DNA of 33,304 bases from Parafrigoribacterium_A soli (GTDB taxonomy: Bacteria; Actinomycetota; Actinomycetes; Actinomycetales; Microbacteriaceae). Shown one piece after another: positions 7,144-13,626 of the stretch. The notes below the pieces were generated by a model. It searched no databases. It saw nothing but the letters and a program-made list of their open reading frames with translations, and had not been told where the DNA came from. The DNA is taken from the NCBI RefSeq assembly GCF_040227235.1, contig NZ_JBELNZ010000005.1, forward strand, positions 1-33,304. Reading direction: 5' to 3'. Position numbers and translations under genes: made by a program. Numbering within the stretch: the first letter of the stretch is position 1; each line of letters opens with the position of its first letter.

Positions 7144-7947
7144 TCAGGCGGAGGGGGCGTCCACGGCACCACCGAAGCGACGGTTGCGCGCGGCGTAGAG
7201 CTCGATGGCCTCCCACAGCTGCTGCCTGCCGAAGTCGGGCCAGTAGGTGTCGAGGAAGACCATCTCGGCGTACGCGCTCTGCCAGAGCATGAAGTTGCTC
7301 GTGCGCTGCTCCCCCGAGCTGCGCACGAACAGGTCGACGTCGGGCAGGTCGGGCGTGTAGAGGTGCTTCTGGATCGACTTCTCGCTGATGCCCGAGGGTT
7401 TGAGCCTGCCGGCGGCGACCTCTTCTGCCAGCGCGCGCACGGCATCCGCGATCTCGGTGCGGCCGCCGTAGTTGACGCACATCGTGAGCGTGAGCACCGA
7501 GTTACCCGCTGTGAGCCGCTCGGCGAATTGCAGTTCCTTGATGACGGATGTCCAGAGCCGAGGCTTGCGACCCGCCCAGCGCACCCGCACGCCCCAGTCG
7601 TTGAGCTGGTCGCGGCGGCGGTGCAGCACGTCGCGGTTGAACCCCATGAGGAACTTCACCTCTTCGGGCGAACGCTTCCAGTTCTCGGTGGAGAAGGCGT
7701 AGACGCTGAGGTGCTTCACGCCCGCCTGGATCGCTCCCGCGACGACGTCGAGCAGCGCGGCCTCACCGGCGCGGTGACCCTCGATGCGCGTGAGTCCCCT
7801 GCCGTTCGCCCACCGGCCGTTGCCGTCCATGACGATCGCGACATGCTCGGGCACCGAGCCGCGCGCGAACGCCGGCGGATAGAGGCCGGTCCAGTCGATG
7901 GGCTTGAAGTCGACGGCGTCTTTGTGGGTCTTGGGGACCGGGCTCAC
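7144..7947 (-). CDS. uppS: Isoprenyl (undecaprenyl-type) diphosphate synthase
   Basis: A 267-residue cis-prenyltransferase that builds the long-chain polyprenyl diphosphate carrier for peptidoglycan and other envelope polymers, at the cytosolic face of the membrane. The catalytic Asp lies in HVAIVMDGNGRWA (Asp41). The later family blocks HRAGEAAL, SVYAFSTENWKR, NYGGRTEI, DLFVRSSGEQRTSNFMLWQ and Y/WPDF are all intact. The N-terminal extension of about 30 residues is common in actinobacterial long-chain Z-prenyl synthases. The exact chain length (C50 or C55) cannot be read from sequence. The GTG start overlaps the recO stop as GTGA, and recO-uppS adjacency is conserved in Actinobacteria. Confidence 0.95.
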   Translation of the reverse strand: MSPVPKTHKDAVDFKPIDWTGLYPPAFARGSVPEHVAIVMDGNGRWANGRGLTRIEGHRAGEAALLDVVAGAIQAGVKHLSVYAFSTENWKRSPEEVKFLMGFNRDVLHRRRDQLNDWGVRVRWAGRKPRLWTSVIKELQFAERLTAGNSVLTLTMCVNYGGRTEIADAVRALAEEVAAGRLKPSGISEKSIQKHLYTPDLPDVDLFVRSSGEQRTSNFMLWQSAYAEMVFLDTYWPDFGRQQLWEAIELYAARNRRFGGAVDAPSA

Positions 7948-8675
7948 GCGATCGTCCGATCGACGTGCTGCAGCGATCGCAGGCTGCGCTCGAGGTGGAA
8001 CTGCGTGTACGCGGCGACGACGCCGCTCGCCTGACTGCGGTGCCGCTCCTCGGCGAGTTCCGCGGCATCCCAGTCGCCGGTCAGCAGCGCGGCAAGGAGC
8101 GACAGGGTCGAGGCATCGAGCCGAGGGGAGCCGGGAGGCGCGACCTCGTCGGCCACGACTCCGCCCAACTGAACGACGAACGTGGTGTGCGGGCCGGGCG
8201 CACCGGTCACCGCGCAGTCCACGAAACTCGGCGCCCAGCCGGCGATCGACAGGGCGCGCAGCAGGTACGAGTCGAGAGTCAGCGTGGGCGGATGCTCGCG
8301 CCGGGCCAGCGAGCGCAGGGCTCCGACCAGCAGGAGGTACTGTTGCAGACTCCCGTCGTCATCCGTCAGCTTGTCGGCCGTCTCGACCATGACGCTCGCG
8401 GCGGTGTAGGTGCCGTAGTCGCTTGTAATTTCGGCCCCGTAGGAGCCGAGCGACTCCGCCTGCGTGATGATGTCGAGGCTGCGGCCGACGTAGCACTGCA
8501 CGTCGGCGACCATGAAGGGCTCGAGCCGCGCGCCGAACTTGGAGGCGGTGCGTCGAACGCCCTTGGCCACCGCGCGGATCTTGCCGTGCTGCCTGCTCAG
8601 CATCGTGACGATGCGGTCTGCTTCACCCAGCTTGTGGGTGCGCAGCACGACGGCTTCATCACGATAGAGGGGCAC
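7944..8675 (-). CDS. recO: DNA repair protein RecO
   Basis: A 243-residue recombination mediator that helps RecR load RecA on SSB-coated single strands in the RecFOR pathway. The N-terminal OB-fold begins with YRDEAVVLRTHKLGEADRIV, followed by HGKIRAVAKGVRR and LEPF, all characteristic. The C-terminal helical domain shows SYLLRAL...GWAP and a Cys in FVDCAVTG. The second cysteine motif of zinc-binding RecO proteins is absent. I chose the GTG at 8675, since RecO proteins normally begin a few residues before YRDEAVVL. A GATAAT hexamer sits exactly six bases upstream, consistent with leaderless expression. The longer frame continuing to 9239 is a shadow of the opposite TRIC gene. Confidence 0.92.
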   Translation of the reverse strand: MPLYRDEAVVLRTHKLGEADRIVTMLSRQHGKIRAVAKGVRRTASKFGARLEPFMVADVQCYVGRSLDIITQAESLGSYGAEITSDYGTYTAASVMVETADKLTDDDGSLQQYLLLVGALRSLARREHPPTLTLDSYLLRALSIAGWAPSFVDCAVTGAPGPHTTFVVQLGGVVADEVAPPGSPRLDASTLSLLAALLTGDWDAAELAEERHRSQASGVVAAYTQFHLERSLRSLQHVDRTIA

Positions 8676-8681
8676 CGTTCC

Positions 8682-8687
8682 ATTATC
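8682..8687 (-). promoter_or_regulatory. Putative -10 element for leaderless recO
   Basis: Minus-strand GATAAT matches TATAAT in five of six bases and occupies -12 to -7 from the GTG at 8675. The recO mRNA would then begin at the start codon. The -35 region is not obvious. Confidence 0.5.
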
Positions 8688-8768
8688 GGATGCCGAGCAT
8701 CGCGAACGCCGTGACGACAGGCTGCGGACACCAACTGCCACAATCCCGCGTGTGCAGGCCGGAGGCTG

Positions 8769-8774
8769 GAGAAT
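8769..8774 (+). promoter_or_regulatory. Possible -10 element or RBS region for the TRIC gene
   Basis: GAGAAT occupies -12 to -7 from the ATG at 8781 and resembles TATAAT in four of six bases. It also overlaps GGAG, which could instead be a ribosome-binding site at normal distance. The two readings cannot be separated from sequence. Confidence 0.3.
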
Positions 8775-8780
8775 GGTCGA

Positions 8781-9476
8781 ATGCACCCAGCCGCGTTCGT
8801 GATCCCCGTGTGGGCCGACCTGCTCGCCATCGCGATCGGTGGGGTGCAGGGCGCGATGTTCGCGGCGCAGTTCCGCGACCGTCGGCTCGATCTGCTCGGC
8901 ATCGCCATCATCGGGGTCGCGACGGGATTCGGGGGCGGCATCCTCCGCGACCTCCTGTTGAACGTGCTGCCCGCCGCGCTCAAGAGCAACTGGTACCTGC
9001 CCGTTGCGACGGCCGCGGCACTCGCCGGGATGCTGCTGGCGCGCATCTTCTCCAGGCTCAGCCACGTGATCACCGCCCTCGATGCGCTCACGATCGGACT
9101 GTTCGGCGCCATCGGAACGACCAAGGCGCTCGCTCTCGGTGTTGGCGAGGTGCCCGCGGTCTTCGTGGGCGTGCTCTCGGCCGTAGGTGGGTCGATCCTG
9201 CGCGACATGCTTCTCAACCTGCCGATCGCGCTCATGCACGTCGGCTCCCTCTACGCGATCGCCGCCGTCGCGGGCTCCACGACCCTTGTCGTGCTCGTCG
9301 CTCTCGGCGTCAACGTGCTCGTGGCGGCCATCGTCTGCACCGTGGTGACCTTCTGCGTGCGCGAACTCGCCGTGCTGTTCAACTGGAGCTTACCGGAGCA
9401 GCGCACCATCGATCGGTTGCCGCGACTCCCCCGCCCGCGACTACGCGGTGCGGGCGCGGGCCGGCCGCGCCGCTAG
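8781..9476 (+). CDS. Trimeric intracellular cation channel (TRIC/UPF0126) family protein
   Basis: A 231-residue integral membrane protein with about seven hydrophobic helices. It is built from two homologous halves, each containing a G-G-x-ILRD motif (GGGILRDLLLN near residue 52 and GGSILRDMLLN near residue 138). This duplicated motif defines bacterial TRIC (YadS/UPF0126) proteins, which form potassium-permeable trimers in studied members. The physiological role here is unknown. It is one of the few plus-strand genes, divergent from recO and convergent with ddl. Its last 36 bp overlap the ddl 3' end, so the basic Pro/Arg-rich C-terminal tail is encoded opposite ddl codons. Confidence 0.88.
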   Translation: MHPAAFVIPVWADLLAIAIGGVQGAMFAAQFRDRRLDLLGIAIIGVATGFGGGILRDLLLNVLPAALKSNWYLPVATAAALAGMLLARIFSRLSHVITALDALTIGLFGAIGTTKALALGVGEVPAVFVGVLSAVGGSILRDMLLNLPIALMHVGSLYAIAAVAGSTTLVVLVALGVNVLVAAIVCTVVTFCVRELAVLFNWSLPEQRTIDRLPRLPRPRLRGAGAGRPRR

Positions 9477-10469
9477 CGCCCGGTCAATCAATCGGCCGAG
9501 CAACTCGGGATAGCTGACCCCGGAGGCCTGCCAGATCGAGGGGAATTGGCTGAGCGCCGTCATGCCCGGCATCGTGTTGACCTCGTTGATCGCGATCGCG
9601 CCATCGGCGGAGAGGAAGAAGTCCACGCGCGCGAGCCCCTCGCAATCGAGGGCGCGGAACGCGCGCACAGCGAGGCCTTCGAGCGTCGTGCGCAGCTCAT
9701 CCGGGATTTTCGCCGGAATCTCGAACTCGTGGCCGCCGTCGGTGTACTTGGCGGTGTAGTCGAAGAAGGCGCTGCCGCGCGCCGTCAGAATGTGCAGCGC
9801 AGCGCCGATGACGAGCTCACCCTCGGGCTGCTGCAGCACGCCGAGGTCGATCTCCTCGGCGACCATGAGCGGCTGAAGCACGGCCGTGGTGTCGGATGCC
9901 AGCGCAAGATCGAGCGCATCGTCCAGATCCGCAGCCGACTCCACCCGACTCACGCCGACGCTGGAGCCTGCGCGATTGGGCTTGACGAACACCGGATAGC
10001 CGAGTCGCTCGGCCGCTGCCGCGGCATCCGCCCTGGTGCGCTCGGTGACGCCGATCGAGGTGACGGTGGGGAGCCCTGCGGCGGCGAGCACGCTCTGGGT
10101 CATGAGCTTGTCCATGGCGAGGGCGCTCGACAGAACGCCGCAGCCCACATAGGGAATGCCGACGAGTTCGAGCAGTCCCTGCACGGTGCCGTCTTCGCCG
10201 AAGCGGCCGTGCAGCACGGGGAGCACGACATCCAGACCGTCGAGGTCCGGCAGCATCGCTCCACCCTCGGCATCGTCGTCAATGCTCTCGACGCGTCGCC
10301 ACAGGCCGTCCCGCCCGATGTGGAGCAGCACCGGCTCGAACTGGCTGCTGTCGAGGTTCGCGAGCACTCCGCGCGCCGAGGAACAGGAGACCTCGTGCTC
10401 GCTGTTGGCTCCGCCGAAGATGATGCCGACGGTGATTCTGGCGTTCTGGTCGCCGTTGCTCGTGTTCAC
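9441..10469 (-). CDS. ddl: D-alanine--D-alanine ligase
   Basis: A 342-residue ATP-grasp enzyme joining two D-alanines for the peptidoglycan pentapeptide. The N-terminal domain begins with IIFGGANSEHEVS, and LPVLHGRFGEDG and GIPYVG follow. The ATP-grasp core has VFVKPNRAGSSVGVSRV. The metal and D-Ala site is seen in CEGLARVDFFL and INEVNTMPGMT, ending with SYPELLGRLI. The GTG start at 10469 overlaps the alr stop as GTGA, so the racemase and ligase, consecutive steps of the same pathway, are probably co-translated. It overlaps the convergent TRIC gene by 36 bp at its 3' end. The longer open frame into alr was rejected. Confidence 0.95.
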   Translation of the reverse strand: MNTSNGDQNARITVGIIFGGANSEHEVSCSSARGVLANLDSSQFEPVLLHIGRDGLWRRVESIDDDAEGGAMLPDLDGLDVVLPVLHGRFGEDGTVQGLLELVGIPYVGCGVLSSALAMDKLMTQSVLAAAGLPTVTSIGVTERTRADAAAAAERLGYPVFVKPNRAGSSVGVSRVESAADLDDALDLALASDTTAVLQPLMVAEEIDLGVLQQPEGELVIGAALHILTARGSAFFDYTAKYTDGGHEFEIPAKIPDELRTTLEGLAVRAFRALDCEGLARVDFFLSADGAIAINEVNTMPGMTALSQFPSIWQASGVSYPELLGRLIDRALAARPARARTA

Positions 10470-11665
10470 AGGACGTTCACATGCCTTCTCGAGATTCTCC
10501 CGCCGAGCCCGGTCAGGATTTCGTGCGACAGGGTGCTGGCGAGGCGTGCCCATTCTGCCGCATCCGGCTCACCTCGGCTCGCATCGCCGAGCAGTATGAC
10601 CTCGTCGCCGAGCTCGACATCCGCGTCTCCAACGTCCACGGTGACCTGGTCCATGGAGACGACGCCGACCATCGGGTACCGCTTGCCGCCGATCATCACC
10701 TCCGCGAGCCCCCCAAGCAACCGCGGCACCCCATCGGCGTAGCCCACCGGCAGGAGCACGATGGTGGTGTCGCGGGGGGTCACGAAGCGATGGTCGTAGC
10801 CGACGCCGGCGCCGGCCCGGATCCGACGCAGCTGCGTCACCCTGGTCACGAGTCTCAGGGCGGGTTCGAGGCCGTGGGTCTGCCCGGTGACGGTCTCGAT
10901 GCCGTAGAGCGAGGCGCCGCAGCGCACCATCGTCAGCGCGGTCTCCGGATGCGCGAGGGTCGCCGCTGAGTTGGCGAGGTGCACCTCGGCCGGATCGAGT
11001 CCCGCCTCGCGCGCAACGCCCAGCCCGTGCTCGAACGCGGCGACGGCCGAACGGATGCCCTCGGGGCCCGGATCCGAGGCGAGCGCGAAGTGCGACCACA
11101 GGCCGGTCACTCGCAGGGCGCCGGAGCGTTCCGCTGCCGCGGCAGCGGCGCACAGCTCCGCCCAGAGCGCGCCGGTGGCACCTGCCCTCGCCATTCCGGT
11201 GTCGAGTTCGAGCTGCACCTCGGCCGACGCCCCCGTGCGCACGGCCGCCGCGATCACGGCCTCAAGGGTCTCGACGTTCGCGCAGGAGAGCGTGATTCCG
11301 GCCGCGATGCCCGCGCCGAGGTCGCACCACGGATCGATGAGCCAGGTCAGGATCGGGGCAACGATGTCGGCGCGTCGCAGTTCGAGCGCCTCGTCGAGGG
11401 TCGCCACGCCGAGCCATTCTGCACCCGCCGCAAGAGCCGTGCGCGCGGTCTCGACCGCACCGTGGCCGAAGGCACCGGCCTTGACGACGGCCATGAACTT
11501 GGCATTGTGCGTCGCCCGCAGCCGAGCCATATTCCGCACGATCGCGGCGTGGTCGATGATGCTCTCGGCGAGCGGTCGCGGTGCGCACTGCGCGCCATCC
11601 GCCGTAGTGATCGAGGCAGACGAGCCGGGAACCGCGGTCACAGGACCGGATTCGCTGCTCGTCAT
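10466..11665 (-). CDS. alr: Alanine racemase
   Basis: A 399-residue PLP enzyme interconverting L- and D-alanine, supplying D-Ala to Ddl encoded just downstream. The N-terminal TIM barrel carries the PLP lysine in AVVKAGAFGHG. The usual family sequence is VKADAYGHG, so the residues after Lys (D to G and Y to F) are atypical, although Lys is kept. The second-subunit tyrosine is probably in GVGYDHRF, and VGVVSMDQVTVDVG matches the C-terminal beta domain. VQLELDTGMARAG and ANSAATL are also typical. The first ~30 residues are an unusual polar extension. The ATG at 11665 is kept because TAGCGT lies at exactly -12 to -7. The racemase fold is secure, but activity should be verified because of the substituted motif. 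Confidence 0.92.
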   Translation of the reverse strand: MTSSESGPVTAVPGSSASITTADGAQCAPRPLAESIIDHAAIVRNMARLRATHNAKFMAVVKAGAFGHGAVETARTALAAGAEWLGVATLDEALELRRADIVAPILTWLIDPWCDLGAGIAAGITLSCANVETLEAVIAAAVRTGASAEVQLELDTGMARAGATGALWAELCAAAAAAERSGALRVTGLWSHFALASDPGPEGIRSAVAAFEHGLGVAREAGLDPAEVHLANSAATLAHPETALTMVRCGASLYGIETVTGQTHGLEPALRLVTRVTQLRRIRAGAGVGYDHRFVTPRDTTIVLLPVGYADGVPRLLGGLAEVMIGGKRYPMVGVVSMDQVTVDVGDADVELGDEVILLGDASRGEPDAAEWARLASTLSHEILTGLGGRISRRHVNVL

Positions 11666-11671
11666 GCCTCG

Positions 11672-11677
11672 ACGCTA
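11672..11677 (-). promoter_or_regulatory. Putative -10 element for a leaderless alr-ddl mRNA
   Basis: Minus-strand TAGCGT, a TANNNT match, occupies -12 to -7 before the alr ATG at 11665, inside the 31-bp gap after leuA. The same hexamer at the same distance precedes the ABC ATPase gene. Confidence 0.5.
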
Positions 11678-11696
11678 CTACGGATGATCGTGGCCG

Positions 11697-13457
11697 CTAG
11701 ACGCTCGCCAACTCGCGGTCGCCGGTGGTCGCCCGCACCGCGCGGTTGACCGCGGACACGACCGCCTTGAGTGACGCGGTGGAGATGTCGGCGTCGATTC
11801 CCACGCCCCACAGCCGCACGCCGTTGACGTCGAGGTCGACGTAGGCCGCGGCGAGTGCGTCGCCGCTCGCGCTGAGCGCGTGCTCGACATAGTCGAACAG
11901 CTTCACCTGAATGTTCTGCTCGGCCATGATGTTGAGGAACGCCGCGATCGGGCCGTTGCCCGTCGCCTCGGTCGCTATGACGCTCTCGCCGACGCGCAGG
12001 TCGATCTGCAGCGAGATCTCGCCGGAGAGGTCGCTCGAGGTGCGCGTGCGGGTGAGCTCGAACTGTCCCCACTTGTCGTCGTCGATCGCCGCCGGGAGGT
12101 ACTCGTCGGTGAAGATGTCCCAGATCTGGTCGCTCGTGACCTCGCCGCCCTCGGCATCCGTCTTGGCCTGAACGACGCCGCTGAACTCGATCTGCAGCTT
12201 GCGCGGCAGGTCGAGCGCGTGGTCGGTCTTCAGCAGGTACGCGACGCCACCCTTTCCGGACTGCGAGTTGACCCGGATGACCGCCTCATAGCTGCGGCCG
12301 AGATCCTTGGGGTCGACCGGCAGGTAGGGCACGGCCCAGACGAGGTCGTCGACGGACGTGCCCTGCGCTGCCGCGTCGGCTTCCATGGCCTCGAAGCCCT
12401 TCTTGATCGCGTCCTGATGCGAGCCGCTGAAGGCGGTGTAGACGAGGTCGCCCGCCCAGGGGCTGCGCTCGTGCACCTTGAGCTGGTTGCAGTACTCGGC
12501 GGTGCGCTTCACAGTGTCGAGGTCACTGAAGTCGATCTGCGGATCGATGCCCTGAGTGAACAGGTTGATGCCGAGTGCGACAAGGTCGACGTTGCCCGTG
12601 CGCTCACCGTTGCCGAACAGGCAGCCCTCGATGCGGTCCGCACCGGCCATGTAGCCGAGCTCCGCCGCCGCGATCGCCGTTCCGCGGTCGTTGTGCGGGT
12701 GCAGGCTCAGGATGACGTTCTCGCGGTGGTTCAGGTGCCTGGACATCCACTCGATCGAGTCTGCGTAGACGTTGGGTGTCGCGGACTCGACCGTCGCGGG
12801 CAGGTTGATGATGACCTTACGCTCGGGCGTCGGCTGGAAGACCTCGAGCACCTGGTTGCAGATGTCCAGAGCGAACTCGAGCTCCGTTCCGGTGTAGCTC
12901 TCGGGCGAGTACTCGTAGTAGATCTCGGTGCCGGGCACGAGCGCCTCCGCCCTCTTGCAGAGCCTCGCACCCTCGAGCGCAATGTCGATGATGCCCTGCT
13001 TATCGGTGCGGAAGACGACGTCGCGCTGCAGCACGCTCGTGGAGTTGTAGAGGTGCATGATGGCGCGCTTGGCGCCCTTGAGAGACTCGAAGGTGCGGTT
13101 GATCAGCGCTTCGCGCGCCTGGGTCAGCACCTGGATCGTGACGTCGTCCGGGATCAGGTCTTCTTCGATGAGACTGCGAACGAAATCGAAGTCGGTCTGG
13201 CTCGCCGACGGGAAGCCGACCTCGATCTCCTTGTAGCCCATCCGCACCAGCAGGTCGAACATGGTGCGCTTGCGCTCGGGGCTCATCGGGTCGATGAGGG
13301 CCTGGTTGCCGTCGCGCAGGTCGACGGCGCACCAGCGCGGCGCCTTTGTGATGCGGGCGTTCGGCCAGGTGCGATCCGGCAGGTCGACGGTGAGGGTCTC
13401 GTGGTACGGGCGGTACTTGTGAATCGGCATCGCCGATGGTGTCTGCGTGTTCTTCAT
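11697..13457 (-). CDS. leuA: 2-isopropylmalate synthase
   Basis: A 586-residue enzyme condensing acetyl-CoA with 2-ketoisovalerate, the committed step of leucine synthesis. It belongs to the long actinobacterial LeuA type (as in Mycobacterium and Corynebacterium). The catalytic TIM barrel carries DLRDGNQALIDPM (the Arg-Asp metal and keto-acid site), EVGFPSAS, LHPHNDRGTA (metal-binding His pair) and GNGERTGNVD. After a linker, the C-terminal LeuA dimer regulatory domain (about 450-586) would bind leucine for feedback inhibition. The ATG at 13457 has GAGGAG eight bases upstream. Expression is probably also controlled by the leucine leader described in the upstream entry. alr begins 31 bp after its stop. 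Confidence 0.97.
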   Translation of the reverse strand: MKNTQTPSAMPIHKYRPYHETLTVDLPDRTWPNARITKAPRWCAVDLRDGNQALIDPMSPERKRTMFDLLVRMGYKEIEVGFPSASQTDFDFVRSLIEEDLIPDDVTIQVLTQAREALINRTFESLKGAKRAIMHLYNSTSVLQRDVVFRTDKQGIIDIALEGARLCKRAEALVPGTEIYYEYSPESYTGTELEFALDICNQVLEVFQPTPERKVIINLPATVESATPNVYADSIEWMSRHLNHRENVILSLHPHNDRGTAIAAAELGYMAGADRIEGCLFGNGERTGNVDLVALGINLFTQGIDPQIDFSDLDTVKRTAEYCNQLKVHERSPWAGDLVYTAFSGSHQDAIKKGFEAMEADAAAQGTSVDDLVWAVPYLPVDPKDLGRSYEAVIRVNSQSGKGGVAYLLKTDHALDLPRKLQIEFSGVVQAKTDAEGGEVTSDQIWDIFTDEYLPAAIDDDKWGQFELTRTRTSSDLSGEISLQIDLRVGESVIATEATGNGPIAAFLNIMAEQNIQVKLFDYVEHALSASGDALAAAYVDLDVNGVRLWGVGIDADISTASLKAVVSAVNRAVRATTGDRELASV

Positions 13458-13581
13458 GCTCTCTGCTCCTCGTGCGAGTTAATGGTCAGCCACTGCGTTT
13501 CGAGAACGCCAGACTCCGCGACGAGGGAGGCCTGGATTAGGACTCGTCGCGGCAGCTAAGAAGGAGCAGACCGAACAACAC
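13458..13581 (-). promoter_or_regulatory. leuA leader with leucine-codon anti-Shine-Dalgarno switch
   Basis: Three elements are visible on the minus strand. First, a 14-residue leader peptide rich in Leu. Second, a perfect 10-bp hairpin, CCGCGACGAG (13552-13543) with CTCGTCGCGG (13525-13516), overlapping the end of that peptide. Third, the leuA ribosome-binding region GAGGAGCAGA (13471-13462), complementary to UCUGCUCCUU in the leader's Leu codons (13570-13561): nine Watson-Crick pairs plus one G-U. A ribosome stalled on Leu codons would keep the leuA RBS free, and without stalling the RBS would be masked. Leucine-dependent leuA leaders have been predicted comparatively in Actinobacteria. The mechanism stated here is inferred from base pairing. 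Confidence 0.7.
13537..13581 (-). CDS. leuL: leuA leader peptide (14 residues, five leucines)
   Basis: GTG to TAA encodes M-L-F-G-L-L-L-L-S-C-R-D-E-S, with four consecutive leucine codons (CTG CTC CTT CTT). Leucine runs are the sensor of leucine leader peptides. The ORF ends 79 bp before leuA, on the same strand. No good ribosome-binding site precedes the GTG. Instead TACCCT lies exactly six bases upstream, so the mRNA may start at the GTG and be leaderless. The CTT codons are unusual for this high-GC genome, as expected if the peptide is selected for slow, leucine-sensitive decoding and for complementarity to the leuA RBS. It is too small for standard gene callers. Confidence 0.75.
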   Translation of the reverse strand: MLFGLLLLSCRDES

Positions 13582-13587
13582 GATTTC

Positions 13588-13593
13588 AGGGTA
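13588..13593 (-). promoter_or_regulatory. Putative -10 element of the leuA leader transcript
   Basis: Minus-strand TACCCT (TANNNT) at -12 to -7 from the leader peptide GTG at 13581. CTGAAC 18 bp further upstream is a weak -35 candidate. Transcription is expected to begin at or next to the GTG. Confidence 0.5.
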
Positions 13594-13626
13594 GCACCGC
13601 TTGGTGGTTCAGTTCAGCAATCACAC

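Noticed and set aside
7944..9239. RecO with a 188-residue N-terminal extension
   Set aside because: The extension is polar shadow sequence opposite the TRIC gene. RecO proteins begin just before the YRDEAVVL segment.
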